From contig JACRJA010000055.1 of assembly GCA_016235745.1 (NCBI GenBank), positions 1 through 34,233 of the forward strand: a stretch of 34,233 nt of DNA. Reading direction: 5' to 3'. Each line of letters begins with the position of its first letter. Within the stretch, counting starts at the first letter, position 1. This stretch comes from Rhodocyclales bacterium (lineage in GTDB: Bacteria; Pseudomonadota; Gammaproteobacteria; Burkholderiales; Rhodocyclaceae). The notes under the pieces are model-generated. The model was not told the origin of the DNA, did not search any database, and saw nothing but the letters and a program-made list of their open reading frames with translations. Positions 12,033-20,864 of the stretch are shown here, one piece after another. The translations under genes were made by a program, and so were the position numbers.

Positions 12033-12535
12033 CCCCTACCACCAAGCGCCCCCTTTCCCCGGCTTTCCTTTTTGCCCATCCGGCGCACTTCATCGCGCTC
12101 GGCTTCGGCGCCGGGCTTTCTCCTTGGGCACCGGGTACGGTCGGCTCGCTCCTGGCCTGGGCGCTCTATCCGCTGCTGCGGACCCCGGTCTCCGAGGGAG
12201 TCTTCCTGCTGCTGCTCGCTTCTTTCTTCCTCGCCGGCGTCATCGCCTGCGGGCGTACGGCCAAGGCGCTGGGCAGCGGCGATCCGGGCGCCGTGGTCTG
12301 GGACGAGATGATCGCCGTCTGGCTCGTGCTCTTCTTCTGCCCGCCGGGGCTTGCCTGGCAAGCGGCAGGCGTAGCGCTCTTCCGCCTGTTCGACATCACC
12401 AAACCGGAGCCCATCGCCACGCTGGAGCGGCGGTTTCGCAGCGGCCTGGGCATCATGATCGACGATCTGGCCGCCGCCGGCTACGTGCTGCTCGTGCTCG
12501 CCGTGGCGGTACACTTCCTGGGAGCGCGCGCATGA
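12029..12535 (+). CDS. pgpA: Phosphatidylglycerophosphatase A
   Basis: Inner-membrane phosphatase converting phosphatidylglycerophosphate to phosphatidylglycerol. 168 residues with the conserved motifs GAGLSPWAPGTVGS, DPGAVVWDEMIAVW, FDITKPEPI and GLGIMIDDLAAA. Hydrophobic helices lie between them, for example VFLLLLASFFLAGVIA. The usual Gly after the WDE motif is replaced (MIAVW), a mild variation. ATGA overlaps link it to thiL and pncC. Confidence 0.95.
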   Translation: MTPTTKRPLSPAFLFAHPAHFIALGFGAGLSPWAPGTVGSLLAWALYPLLRTPVSEGVFLLLLASFFLAGVIACGRTAKALGSGDPGAVVWDEMIAVWLVLFFCPPGLAWQAAGVALFRLFDITKPEPIATLERRFRSGLGIMIDDLAAAGYVLLVLAVAVHFLGARA

Positions 12536-13035
12536 TCCGGCCTGAAGACCCCCTGGGGCGCCTTGCCCGTGAAGTGGGCGCGCTGCTCGCCGCGCGCGGC
12601 TGGATGCTCGCCACGGCCGAATCCTGCACCGGCGGGGCCGCCGCCGAGGCGATCACGGCGATTGCCGGCAGCTCCGGCTGGTTCGAACGCGGCTTCATCA
12701 CCTACGCCAACGCCGCCAAGATCGAACTGCTCGGCGTCGATCCCCTCACTTTAGAGCGCCACGGCGCCGTGTCACACGCCGTGGCCCGCGAGATGGCGCT
12801 CGGCGCGCTCGCACACAGCCGCGCCGAAGTGGCCTTGTCCATTACCGGCATCGCCGGACCCGAGGGCGGCACCCCGGAAAAACCCGTGGGCACCGTCTGC
12901 TTCGGCTGGGCCTGGGGACGGGCCCGGCCGCAGGTACGCAGCGAGCGGCGCCACTTCGCCGGAGACCGCATCGCCGTGCGCGCCCAGGCCGTGCGCACGG
13001 CGCTCGCCGGCGTGATCGCCCTGTGCCGCCCCTGA
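12532..13035 (+). CDS. pncC: Nicotinamide-nucleotide amidohydrolase (CinA C-terminal domain)
   Basis: Deamidates nicotinamide mononucleotide to nicotinate mononucleotide, recycling NAD breakdown products. 167 residues, the stand-alone CinA C-terminal form. Key motifs are LATAESCTGGAAAEAI with the catalytic Ser/Thr region, GFITYANAAK, VSHAVAREMA and SITGIAGPEGGTPEKPVG. The start lies in the ATGA overlap with pgpA. It ends 60 bp before recA, the classical cinA-recA neighbourhood. Confidence 0.95.
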   Translation: MIRPEDPLGRLAREVGALLAARGWMLATAESCTGGAAAEAITAIAGSSGWFERGFITYANAAKIELLGVDPLTLERHGAVSHAVAREMALGALAHSRAEVALSITGIAGPEGGTPEKPVGTVCFGWAWGRARPQVRSERRHFAGDRIAVRAQAVRTALAGVIALCRP

Positions 13036-13095
13036 ACCATCCTGTGCCATAATCGGTCGAAATCGTTTTGTAATTGCCAGTCAAGGAATCGTTCG

Positions 13096-14157
<1,062 letters not shown>

Positions 14158-14171
14158 GCCCCGTCGTGCCG

Positions 14172-14651
14172 ATGAGCGGGCCGAGCGTATGGCAAAGGGC
14201 GCTGCGGCTGCTGGCGCGCCGTGAGCACAGCCGGGCCGAGCTCGCGCGCAAACTCGCCCCCCATGGCACGGCCGAGGAAATCGAAGACGCGCTCACCCGG
14301 CTCGAGCGCACGGGGCTGCTGTCGGACGAACGCTGCGCCCGCGCCTTCGTCGCCGCCCGGGCCGAACGCAGCGGCCGGCGGCTGCTGCAGATGCGGCTGC
14401 GCGAGCGCGGCCTGGACGACGCCCTCATCGCCGAAGTCCTCGACGCGCTGGAGAGCGAATCGAGCGAAGCCGAACGCGCCGCCGCCCTGTGGCGCAAGCG
14501 CTTCGGCACCCCGCCGGCCGACGCCAAGGAATGGGCCCGGCAGGCGCGTTTTCTTGCCGCCCGCGGCTTCTCCCCCTCCCTCGTCGCCCGGCTGCTGCGC
14601 GACCCGCCCGAAGACGACTTCACCCCCTCCTTCCCCGACACCGAACCCTGA
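14172..14651 (+). CDS. recX: Regulatory protein RecX
   Basis: RecX inhibits RecA filament growth by binding in its groove. 159 residues from the ATG at 14172, 14 bp after recA. The typical helical repeats are visible: [40 protein letters not shown] and [18 protein letters not shown]. No clear Shine-Dalgarno sequence lies before the start; a GTG at 14166 is an alternative. The recA-recX pairing supports the call. Confidence 0.93.
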   Translation: MSGPSVWQRALRLLARREHSRAELARKLAPHGTAEEIEDALTRLERTGLLSDERCARAFVAARAERSGRRLLQMRLRERGLDDALIAEVLDALESESSEAERAAALWRKRFGTPPADAKEWARQARFLAARGFSPSLVARLLRDPPEDDFTPSFPDTEP

Positions 14652-14658
14652 GCCTCCC

Positions 14659-15381
<723 letters not shown>

Positions 15382-15383
15382 CC

Positions 15384-16889
15384 ATGAGTCTCGAACCCCG
15401 CCTGAACCTGCGCCCCAGCACCGCGCTCGCCCTCTCGCCGCAGATGGCGCAGGCGCTCAAGCTCCTGACGCTGTCGGCCGTCGAACTGCAGCAGACCATC
15501 GCCGAAGCGCTGCAGACGAATCCGCTGCTCGAAGTCGCCGAGACCGACGAAGACCTCCCCGAAGACGACGCCCTTCCCGCCGCTGCCGCAGGCGACGAAG
15601 CCGAAGACTGGCAGGCCCAGCTCCTCGAACGCCCCGATGCCGCGCCCATGGACGAAGAGGGCGGGGAATCCCTCTCCTCCCCCGAAAACGGCGCCGCCGA
15701 GCCGCCGAGCGCCGACGAGGCCGACGCCTTCGGCGACGAGCTCCCGTGGCCCGAAGCCCGAGCCGCGCGCGAGGACGACGAAGCGCCCGACTTCACCGAA
15801 TGGCACGCCGCCGCCACCGATCTGCACCACTACCTGCACGAACAGGCCGCGCTCACGCCGCTCGCCGAGCGCGACCAGGCGCTCGTCGCCTTCATGATCG
15901 AGGCGCTCGACGACGACGGCTACCTGCACGAGGATCTCGACGAGCTGCTCGCCAGCATCGCCCCCGAACTCGAAGTCAGCCGTGAAGACCTCGAGACCGC
16001 CCTCAAGCTCATCCAGAGTTTCGACCCCCCCGGCGTGGGCGCGCGCGACCTCGGCGAATGCCTGCGGCTGCAGCTGCGCGAGCGCCCCGACACGCCAGCG
16101 CGCCGGCTGGCCGAACGGCTCGCGAGCGAAGCGCTCGAGCTGCTGGCCCGCAAGGACTACGCCGCGATCAAGCGCCGCTACGGCTGCGACGAGGCGCTAC
16201 TGCGCGAGGCGCTCGCCCTCATCGCCTCGCTCGACCCGCACCCTGGCAGCCGCATCGGCGGCGAGCCACCCGCCTACGTCATCCCCGACGTCATCGTGCG
16301 CCGGCGCGACGGCCGCTGGCAGGCCGAACTCAACCCCGCCGTCGCTCCCCGGCTCACCCTCAACCAGCGCTACGCCCAGATCCTCGGCGAGCGGCGGGAG
16401 GGCAGCGCAGCCCTGCGCGAACGGCTCGTCGAAGCGAAAAACCTCATCCGCCAGCTCGAACAGCGCAGCCGCACCATCCTGCGCGTCGCCCAGGAAATCG
16501 TCGCCCGCCAGCAGGACTTCTTCGCTCACGGCGAAGCCGCCATGAAGCCGCTGACGCTGCGCACGCTCGCCGAAGCGCTCGGGCTGCACGAATCCACCAT
16601 CTCCCGCGTCACGCAGGGGAAATACCTCCAATGCCCGCGCGGCGTCTTCGAATTCCGCCATTTCTTCGGCAGCGGCATCGCCGGAGAAGACGGCGAGATC
16701 GCCTCGGCCACCGCCATCCGGGCCAAGCTGCGCGAGCTGATCGAACGCGAAGACCGCAAAAAACCCCTGTCGGACGCCCGCCTCGCCGAGCTCCTTGCGG
16801 CCGAGGGCATCCCCATTGCCCGCCGAACCGTGGCAAAATACCGCGAGCAACTGCAAATCCCGCCGGCGAACCGGCGCAAAGCCTTGTAA
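15384..16889 (+). CDS. rpoN: RNA polymerase sigma-54 factor RpoN
   Basis: Alternative sigma factor that recognises -24/-12 promoters and needs AAA+ activators such as NtrC. 501 residues. Region I is ALSPQMAQALKLLTLSAVELQQ and EALQTNPLLEV, followed by an acidic region II. The core-binding part contains IQSFDPPGVGARDLGECLRLQL. A helix-turn-helix reads TLAEALGLHESTISRVTQGKY, and the C-terminal RpoN box reads ARRTVAKYRE. It is followed by hpf, ptsN and hprK. A strong target promoter for it lies at 24,482-24,497 in this same window. Confidence 0.98.
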   Translation: MSLEPRLNLRPSTALALSPQMAQALKLLTLSAVELQQTIAEALQTNPLLEVAETDEDLPEDDALPAAAAGDEAEDWQAQLLERPDAAPMDEEGGESLSSPENGAAEPPSADEADAFGDELPWPEARAAREDDEAPDFTEWHAAATDLHHYLHEQAALTPLAERDQALVAFMIEALDDDGYLHEDLDELLASIAPELEVSREDLETALKLIQSFDPPGVGARDLGECLRLQLRERPDTPARRLAERLASEALELLARKDYAAIKRRYGCDEALLREALALIASLDPHPGSRIGGEPPAYVIPDVIVRRRDGRWQAELNPAVAPRLTLNQRYAQILGERREGSAALRERLVEAKNLIRQLEQRSRTILRVAQEIVARQQDFFAHGEAAMKPLTLRTLAEALGLHESTISRVTQGKYLQCPRGVFEFRHFFGSGIAGEDGEIASATAIRAKLRELIEREDRKKPLSDARLAELLAAEGIPIARRTVAKYREQLQIPPANRRKAL

Positions 16890-16910
16890 TCACCACCACA
16901 GGAGTGTGCG

Positions 16911-17234
16911 ATGAACCTTACCATCACCGGCCACCACGTCGAAGTCACCCCCGCGCTGCAAAGCTACGTCGAAGAAAAAGTGGAGCGCGTGCTGCGGCAC
17001 TTCGACCACGCCACCTCGGCGCAGGTCATCCTGCGCGTCGAGCGCAACACCCACAAGGCCGAAGTCACCGTACACGTCAAGGGCAAGGACTTCTTCGCCG
17101 AAGCCACCGACCCAGCCGATCTCTACGCCGCCATCGACTTCATGATCGACAAGCTCGACCGCCAGGTGCGCAAGCACAAGGAAATCGTCACCAACCACCA
17201 CCAGCCGGCCGCTCCGGCCGCTCAAGGCGAGTGA
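16911..17234 (+). CDS. hpf: Ribosome hibernation-promoting factor (short form)
   Basis: Binds the 30S decoding centre and helps form inactive 100S ribosomes in slow growth. 107 residues, the short HPF form lacking the C-terminal dimerisation domain. It starts MNLTITGHHVEVTPAL, with the conserved KVERVLRHFDHATSAQVIL and later YAAIDFMIDKLDRQVRKHKE. AGGAG lies about 8 bp before the ATG. The His/Pro/Ala-rich tail is unremarkable. The rpoN-hpf-ptsN order is conserved in proteobacteria. Confidence 0.96.
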   Translation: MNLTITGHHVEVTPALQSYVEEKVERVLRHFDHATSAQVILRVERNTHKAEVTVHVKGKDFFAEATDPADLYAAIDFMIDKLDRQVRKHKEIVTNHHQPAAPAAQGE

Positions 17235-17241
17235 GCGCCGC

Positions 17242-17263
17242 GGGGCGGCCTTCGCGCCGCCCC
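17242..17263 (+). other. GC-rich hairpin between hpf and ptsN
   Basis: GGGGCGGC (17242-17249) pairs perfectly with GCCGCCCC (17256-17263) around a 6-nt loop, and flanking GCGCC/GGCGC bases can extend it. No T-run follows, so it is not a classical terminator. It may be an mRNA-stabilising or processing element that sets the ratio between hpf and ptsN. Confidence 0.6.
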
Positions 17264-17281
17264 GGCGCCACCGACCCGGCC

Positions 17282-17734
17282 ATGAACCGCATCGCCCATC
17301 TTCTCGACGTCGAGCACATCGCCCTCGACCTCCCCGCGGCGAACAAGACCCAGGCGCAGGAAGCCGCCGCCCGGCTCTTCGCGCGCGACGGGCTCGACCC
17401 GGCCAAAGTGGCCGCAGCGCTTGCCGAGCGCGAACGGCTCGGCTCCACCGGCATCGGCGAAGGCGTGGCCATCCCCCACGGCCGCCTCAAGGGCCTGTCC
17501 GCTCCCCGCGGCGCCTTCGTGCGGCTGGCCGAGCCCGTGGCCTTCGACGCCTGCGACGGCCGCCCCGTGCAGCTCATGTTCGTGCTCCTCGTGCCCGAAC
17601 AAGCCACCGAAGAGCACCTGCAGATTCTCTCCGAACTCGCCGAACGCTTCAGCGACCCGGACGTGCGCCAGGCACTTCTAACCGCCTCCGACCCGGAATC
17701 CGTCCTGAGTCTGCTGACCGGCGCCGCCGGCTGA
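17282..17734 (+). CDS. ptsN: Nitrogen-PTS EIIA component PtsN (EIIANtr)
   Basis: Phosphorylatable signal protein of the nitrogen-related phosphotransferase system. 150 residues, EIIA mannitol/fructose fold. The phospho-acceptor is His66 in GEGVAIPHGRLKG, with the family segment RERLGSTGIGEG before it and the late HLQILSELAERFSDPDVRQALL. It lies between hpf and hprK as in other betaproteobacteria. HPr and enzyme INtr are not in this window. Confidence 0.95.
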   Translation: MNRIAHLLDVEHIALDLPAANKTQAQEAAARLFARDGLDPAKVAAALAERERLGSTGIGEGVAIPHGRLKGLSAPRGAFVRLAEPVAFDACDGRPVQLMFVLLVPEQATEEHLQILSELAERFSDPDVRQALLTASDPESVLSLLTGAAG

Positions 17735-17744
17735 CCCCCGCGCG

Positions 17745-18707
17745 ATGAGAGAGACCACGCTGCGCGCCGTCATCGAGGCGATCTCCCCCGAACTGCACCT
17801 CCAGCACGTCATCGGCCCGCTCGAGCGCAAACTCGCCGTGCTCGACGAACGCCTGTGGCCGGCCGATCTCGTCGGCCACCTCAACCTCATCCACCCCGGC
17901 CGGGTGCAGATCGTCGGCGCCGCCGAGATGGCCTGGGCCCGCCGCCTGGGGCAAAAGCGCATCGCGCACCACCTGAGCGAGATCTTCGCCGCCAAACCCC
18001 CGGCGCTCATCGTCGCCGACGGCTGCACGCCCCCGCCCATCCTCGAAGCCCTGTGCCGCACGCACGACGTGGCGCTCTTCACCACCGACCGCGCCTCGGC
18101 CGAAGTCATCGACCGCCTACGCCACCACCTCTCGCGCATGCTCGCCGAGCGGGAGATGCGCCACGGCGTATTCATGGACGTGCTCGGCCTCGGCGTCTTC
18201 ATCACCGGCGATCCCGGCACCGGCAAATCCGAACTCGCGCTCGAACTCATCTCGCGGGGGCACGGGCTGGTAGCCGACGACATGGTCGAATTCGCCCGCC
18301 TCACCCCCACCGTGCTCGAAGGCCGCTGTCCGCCGCTGCTGCAGAACTACCTCGAAGTGCGCGGCCTGGGTCTGCTCGACATCCGCACCATTTTCGGCGA
18401 AACCGCCCTGCGCCGGCGCATGCGGCTACGCCTCATCGTCCACCTGCGCCGGCTGCTGCCGGGCGAACCCCCGCCGCCGCGTCTGGAGATGGAGCAGGTC
18501 ACCGAAGAGATCCTCGGCGTCCCCATCCCCAAGACCACGCTGCCGGTGGCCGCCGGGCGCAATCTCGCCGTGCTGCTCGAAGCCGCCGTGCGCGCCACCA
18601 TCCTGCGCCTGCGCGGCATCGACTCCACCCGTGAATTCATCGACCGCCACAATGCGCTCCTCGCCCAAGAGGGCTCAACCGAAGCCGACCCCCATGCACA
18701 CCCCTGA
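17745..18707 (+). CDS. hprK: HPr kinase/phosphorylase
   Basis: Phosphorylates HPr on a serine and removes that phosphate again. 320 residues: an N-terminal MurF-like domain, then the C-terminal kinase with ERHGVFMD-type RHGVFMDVLGLG, Walker A GDPGTGKSE (Lys161) and the family signature EVRGLGLLDIRTIFGE. In betaproteobacteria the gene sits beside ptsN and links PTS phosphorylation to central metabolism. It overlaps ilvA by 14 bp in a different frame. Confidence 0.96.
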   Translation: MRETTLRAVIEAISPELHLQHVIGPLERKLAVLDERLWPADLVGHLNLIHPGRVQIVGAAEMAWARRLGQKRIAHHLSEIFAAKPPALIVADGCTPPPILEALCRTHDVALFTTDRASAEVIDRLRHHLSRMLAEREMRHGVFMDVLGLGVFITGDPGTGKSELALELISRGHGLVADDMVEFARLTPTVLEGRCPPLLQNYLEVRGLGLLDIRTIFGETALRRRMRLRLIVHLRRLLPGEPPPPRLEMEQVTEEILGVPIPKTTLPVAAGRNLAVLLEAAVRATILRLRGIDSTREFIDRHNALLAQEGSTEADPHAHP

Positions 18708-20226
18708 ATCCCCCTGCGATTACCTCGAACGCATCCTCACCGCCCAGGTCTACGACGTCGCCATCGAAACCCCGCTCGATCCCGCGCCCATCCTCTCGCG
18801 GCGCCTCGGCAACCGCGTGCTCATCAAGCGCGAGGATCTGCAGCCCGTCTTCAGCTTCAAGCTGCGCGGCGCCTACAACAAGATCGCCAAGCTCCCGCCG
18901 GAAGCGCTCGCGCGCGGCGTCATCTGCGCCTCGGCCGGTAACCACGCCCAAGGCGTGGCGCTCGCCGCCCAGAAACTCGGCGCGCGCGCCGTCATCGTCA
19001 TGCCCACCACCACCCCCCTCATCAAAATCGAGGCCGTGCGCAGCCGCGGCGCCGAAGTCGTGCTCTATGGCGAATCCTTCTCGGATGCCTACGCCTACGC
19101 CCGCACCCTCGAAGAAGAAGAAGAACTCGTCTTCATTCATCCGTTCGACGACCCTGAGGTCATCGCCGGTCAGGGCACCATCGCCATGGAGCTCCTGCGC
19201 CAGCACCCCAAACCGATCGACGCCGTCTTCTGCGCCGTGGGCGGCGGCGGACTCATCGCCGGCATCGCCGTCTACCTCAAGCGCCTGCGCCCCGAGATCC
19301 GCATCATCGGCGTCGAGGCCGAAGGGTCGGACGCCATGACCCAGTCGCTCGCCCGCGGCGCGCCGGTCGAACTCGAACAAGTCGGACTCTTCGCCGACGG
19401 CACCGCCGTCAAGCGCGTGGGCGACGAAACCTTCCGCCTGTGCCAACGCCACGTCGACGACATGATCGTGGTGAGCAACGACGAGATCTGCGCCGCCATC
19501 AAGGACGTCTTCGAAGACACCCGCGCCATCCTGGAGCCGGCCGGGGCGCAGGCGCTCGCCGGGCTCAAGGCCTACGCCCAGAAAGCGGGGCTCAAGGACA
19601 AGACCCTGGTAGCCATCGCCTCGGGCGCCAACATGAACTTCGAGCGCCTGCGCTTCGTCGCCGAACGCGCCGAAGTCGGCGAGCAGCGCGAAGCCGTGCT
19701 CGCCGTCACCATCCCCGAACGCCCCGGCGCGTTTCGCCGCTTCATCGCCCTTCTGGGCAAGCGCAACGTCACCGAATTCAACTACCGTTACGCCGATCCC
19801 GACGAAGCGCACATCTTCGTCGGCGTCGGGATCCACGACCGCCGCGAAGTCGAAAAACTCATCGCCCAGCTGCAGGCCGAGGGACTGCCGGCGATCGACC
19901 TCACCGACGACGAACTGGCCAAATCCCACATCCGCTACATGGTCGGCGGGCGCGCCCCGCAGGTGCACCACGAGCGGCTCTTGCGCTTCATCTTCCCCGA
20001 ACGGCCCGGGGCGCTCGCCAATTTCCTCGCCCAGCTGCGTTCGGACTGGAACATCAGCCTCTTCCACTACCGCAACCATGGCGCCGACTTCGGCCGCGTG
20101 CTCGTCGGCATGCAGGTCCCGCCGGAAGAAGATGAAGCATTCGCCCAGTTCCTGCAGAAACTCGGCTACGAATACGTCGAGGAAACGAACAACCCCGCCT
20201 ATTCCCTGTTCCTTGCCGCCGGCTGA
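18694..20226 (+). CDS. ilvA: Threonine ammonia-lyase, biosynthetic
   Basis: PLP enzyme deaminating L-threonine to 2-oxobutanoate, the first step to isoleucine. 510 residues, the long allosteric form. The catalytic domain has VFSFKLRGAYNKI (Schiff-base Lys56), ASAGNHAQGVAL and the phosphate-cup motif AVGGGGLIAGIA. The C-terminal regulatory part carries two ACT-like repeats, each starting with an F/V-x-I/F-PERPGA segment (AVTIPERPGAFRRF and FIFPERPGALANF). These normally mediate isoleucine inhibition. The ATG lies within the last codons of hprK. The 3' end overlaps the convergent folate gene by 28 bp. Confidence 0.96.
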   Translation: MHTPESPCDYLERILTAQVYDVAIETPLDPAPILSRRLGNRVLIKREDLQPVFSFKLRGAYNKIAKLPPEALARGVICASAGNHAQGVALAAQKLGARAVIVMPTTTPLIKIEAVRSRGAEVVLYGESFSDAYAYARTLEEEEELVFIHPFDDPEVIAGQGTIAMELLRQHPKPIDAVFCAVGGGGLIAGIAVYLKRLRPEIRIIGVEAEGSDAMTQSLARGAPVELEQVGLFADGTAVKRVGDETFRLCQRHVDDMIVVSNDEICAAIKDVFEDTRAILEPAGAQALAGLKAYAQKAGLKDKTLVAIASGANMNFERLRFVAERAEVGEQREAVLAVTIPERPGAFRRFIALLGKRNVTEFNYRYADPDEAHIFVGVGIHDRREVEKLIAQLQAEGLPAIDLTDDELAKSHIRYMVGGRAPQVHHERLLRFIFPERPGALANFLAQLRSDWNISLFHYRNHGADFGRVLVGMQVPPEEDEAFAQFLQKLGYEYVEETNNPAYSLFLAAG

Positions 20227-20786
20227 AACGCCCCCGCCTCGGTCACGATCCAGTCCATCGGCAGATCGTGCGCCCCGGGGCGGGTGTCGGGCAGGCGCGT
20301 GCATTCATAGCCCACCCCGATCGCCGTCACCGGGCGCCCCGCTGCCCGGTAGGCCGCAAGCGTGCGGTCGTAGAACCCGCCGCCATAGCCGATGCGATAG
20401 CCCGCCGCGTCGAACGCCACCAGCGGCACCAAGAGCACCTTCGGCCACACGGTTTCCTCGCCCGCCGGCACCGGCAGCCCGAAGACGTCGCGCGCCATGG
20501 AGGCGCCGGGCGACCACGGCCGGAACACGAGCGGCGCCGCTTTCTGCATCGCCGCCGGCAGGGCAACGCCGGCCCCTCGTTCCTTTGCCCAGGCCGCCAG
20601 TGACGTGAGCACGTCCGGCTCCGCGCGCACCGCCCAGTAGCCGCCGATCCACGGTTGCACCGCGGGCAAGGACGCGAGAATTCCCGCCACGCCTTCCCAG
20701 ATCGCCTCGTCCCAAGCCCGGCGCACCTCGGGCGCGATCGCCTCCCGCTGCGCCAAGGCCCAGCGCCGCAGCTGCGCCCGATCCAT
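20199..20786 (-). CDS. ygfA: 5-formyltetrahydrofolate cyclo-ligase
   Basis: ATP-dependent conversion of 5-formyl-THF to 5,10-methenyl-THF. 195 residues. The N-terminus MDRAQLRRWALAQREAIAPE has the basic helix typical of the family. Later come WPKVLLVPLVAFD and the substrate/ATP motif RIGYGGGFYDRTLA. The frame is open to 21773, but the upstream part is antisense to the transglycosylase gene. The ATG at 20786-20784 has AGGAAG upstream. It is divergent from slt and convergent with ilvA. Confidence 0.93.
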   Translation of the reverse strand: MDRAQLRRWALAQREAIAPEVRRAWDEAIWEGVAGILASLPAVQPWIGGYWAVRAEPDVLTSLAAWAKERGAGVALPAAMQKAAPLVFRPWSPGASMARDVFGLPVPAGEETVWPKVLLVPLVAFDAAGYRIGYGGGFYDRTLAAYRAAGRPVTAIGVGYECTRLPDTRPGAHDLPMDWIVTEAGAFQPAARNRE

Positions 20787-20864
20787 TGCTCTTCCTCCGA
20801 TGGCCGATACACAATGGGTTACAATAAACGAAACGGCCTTTTCCCGCCAACTGCCCGATCCGCC

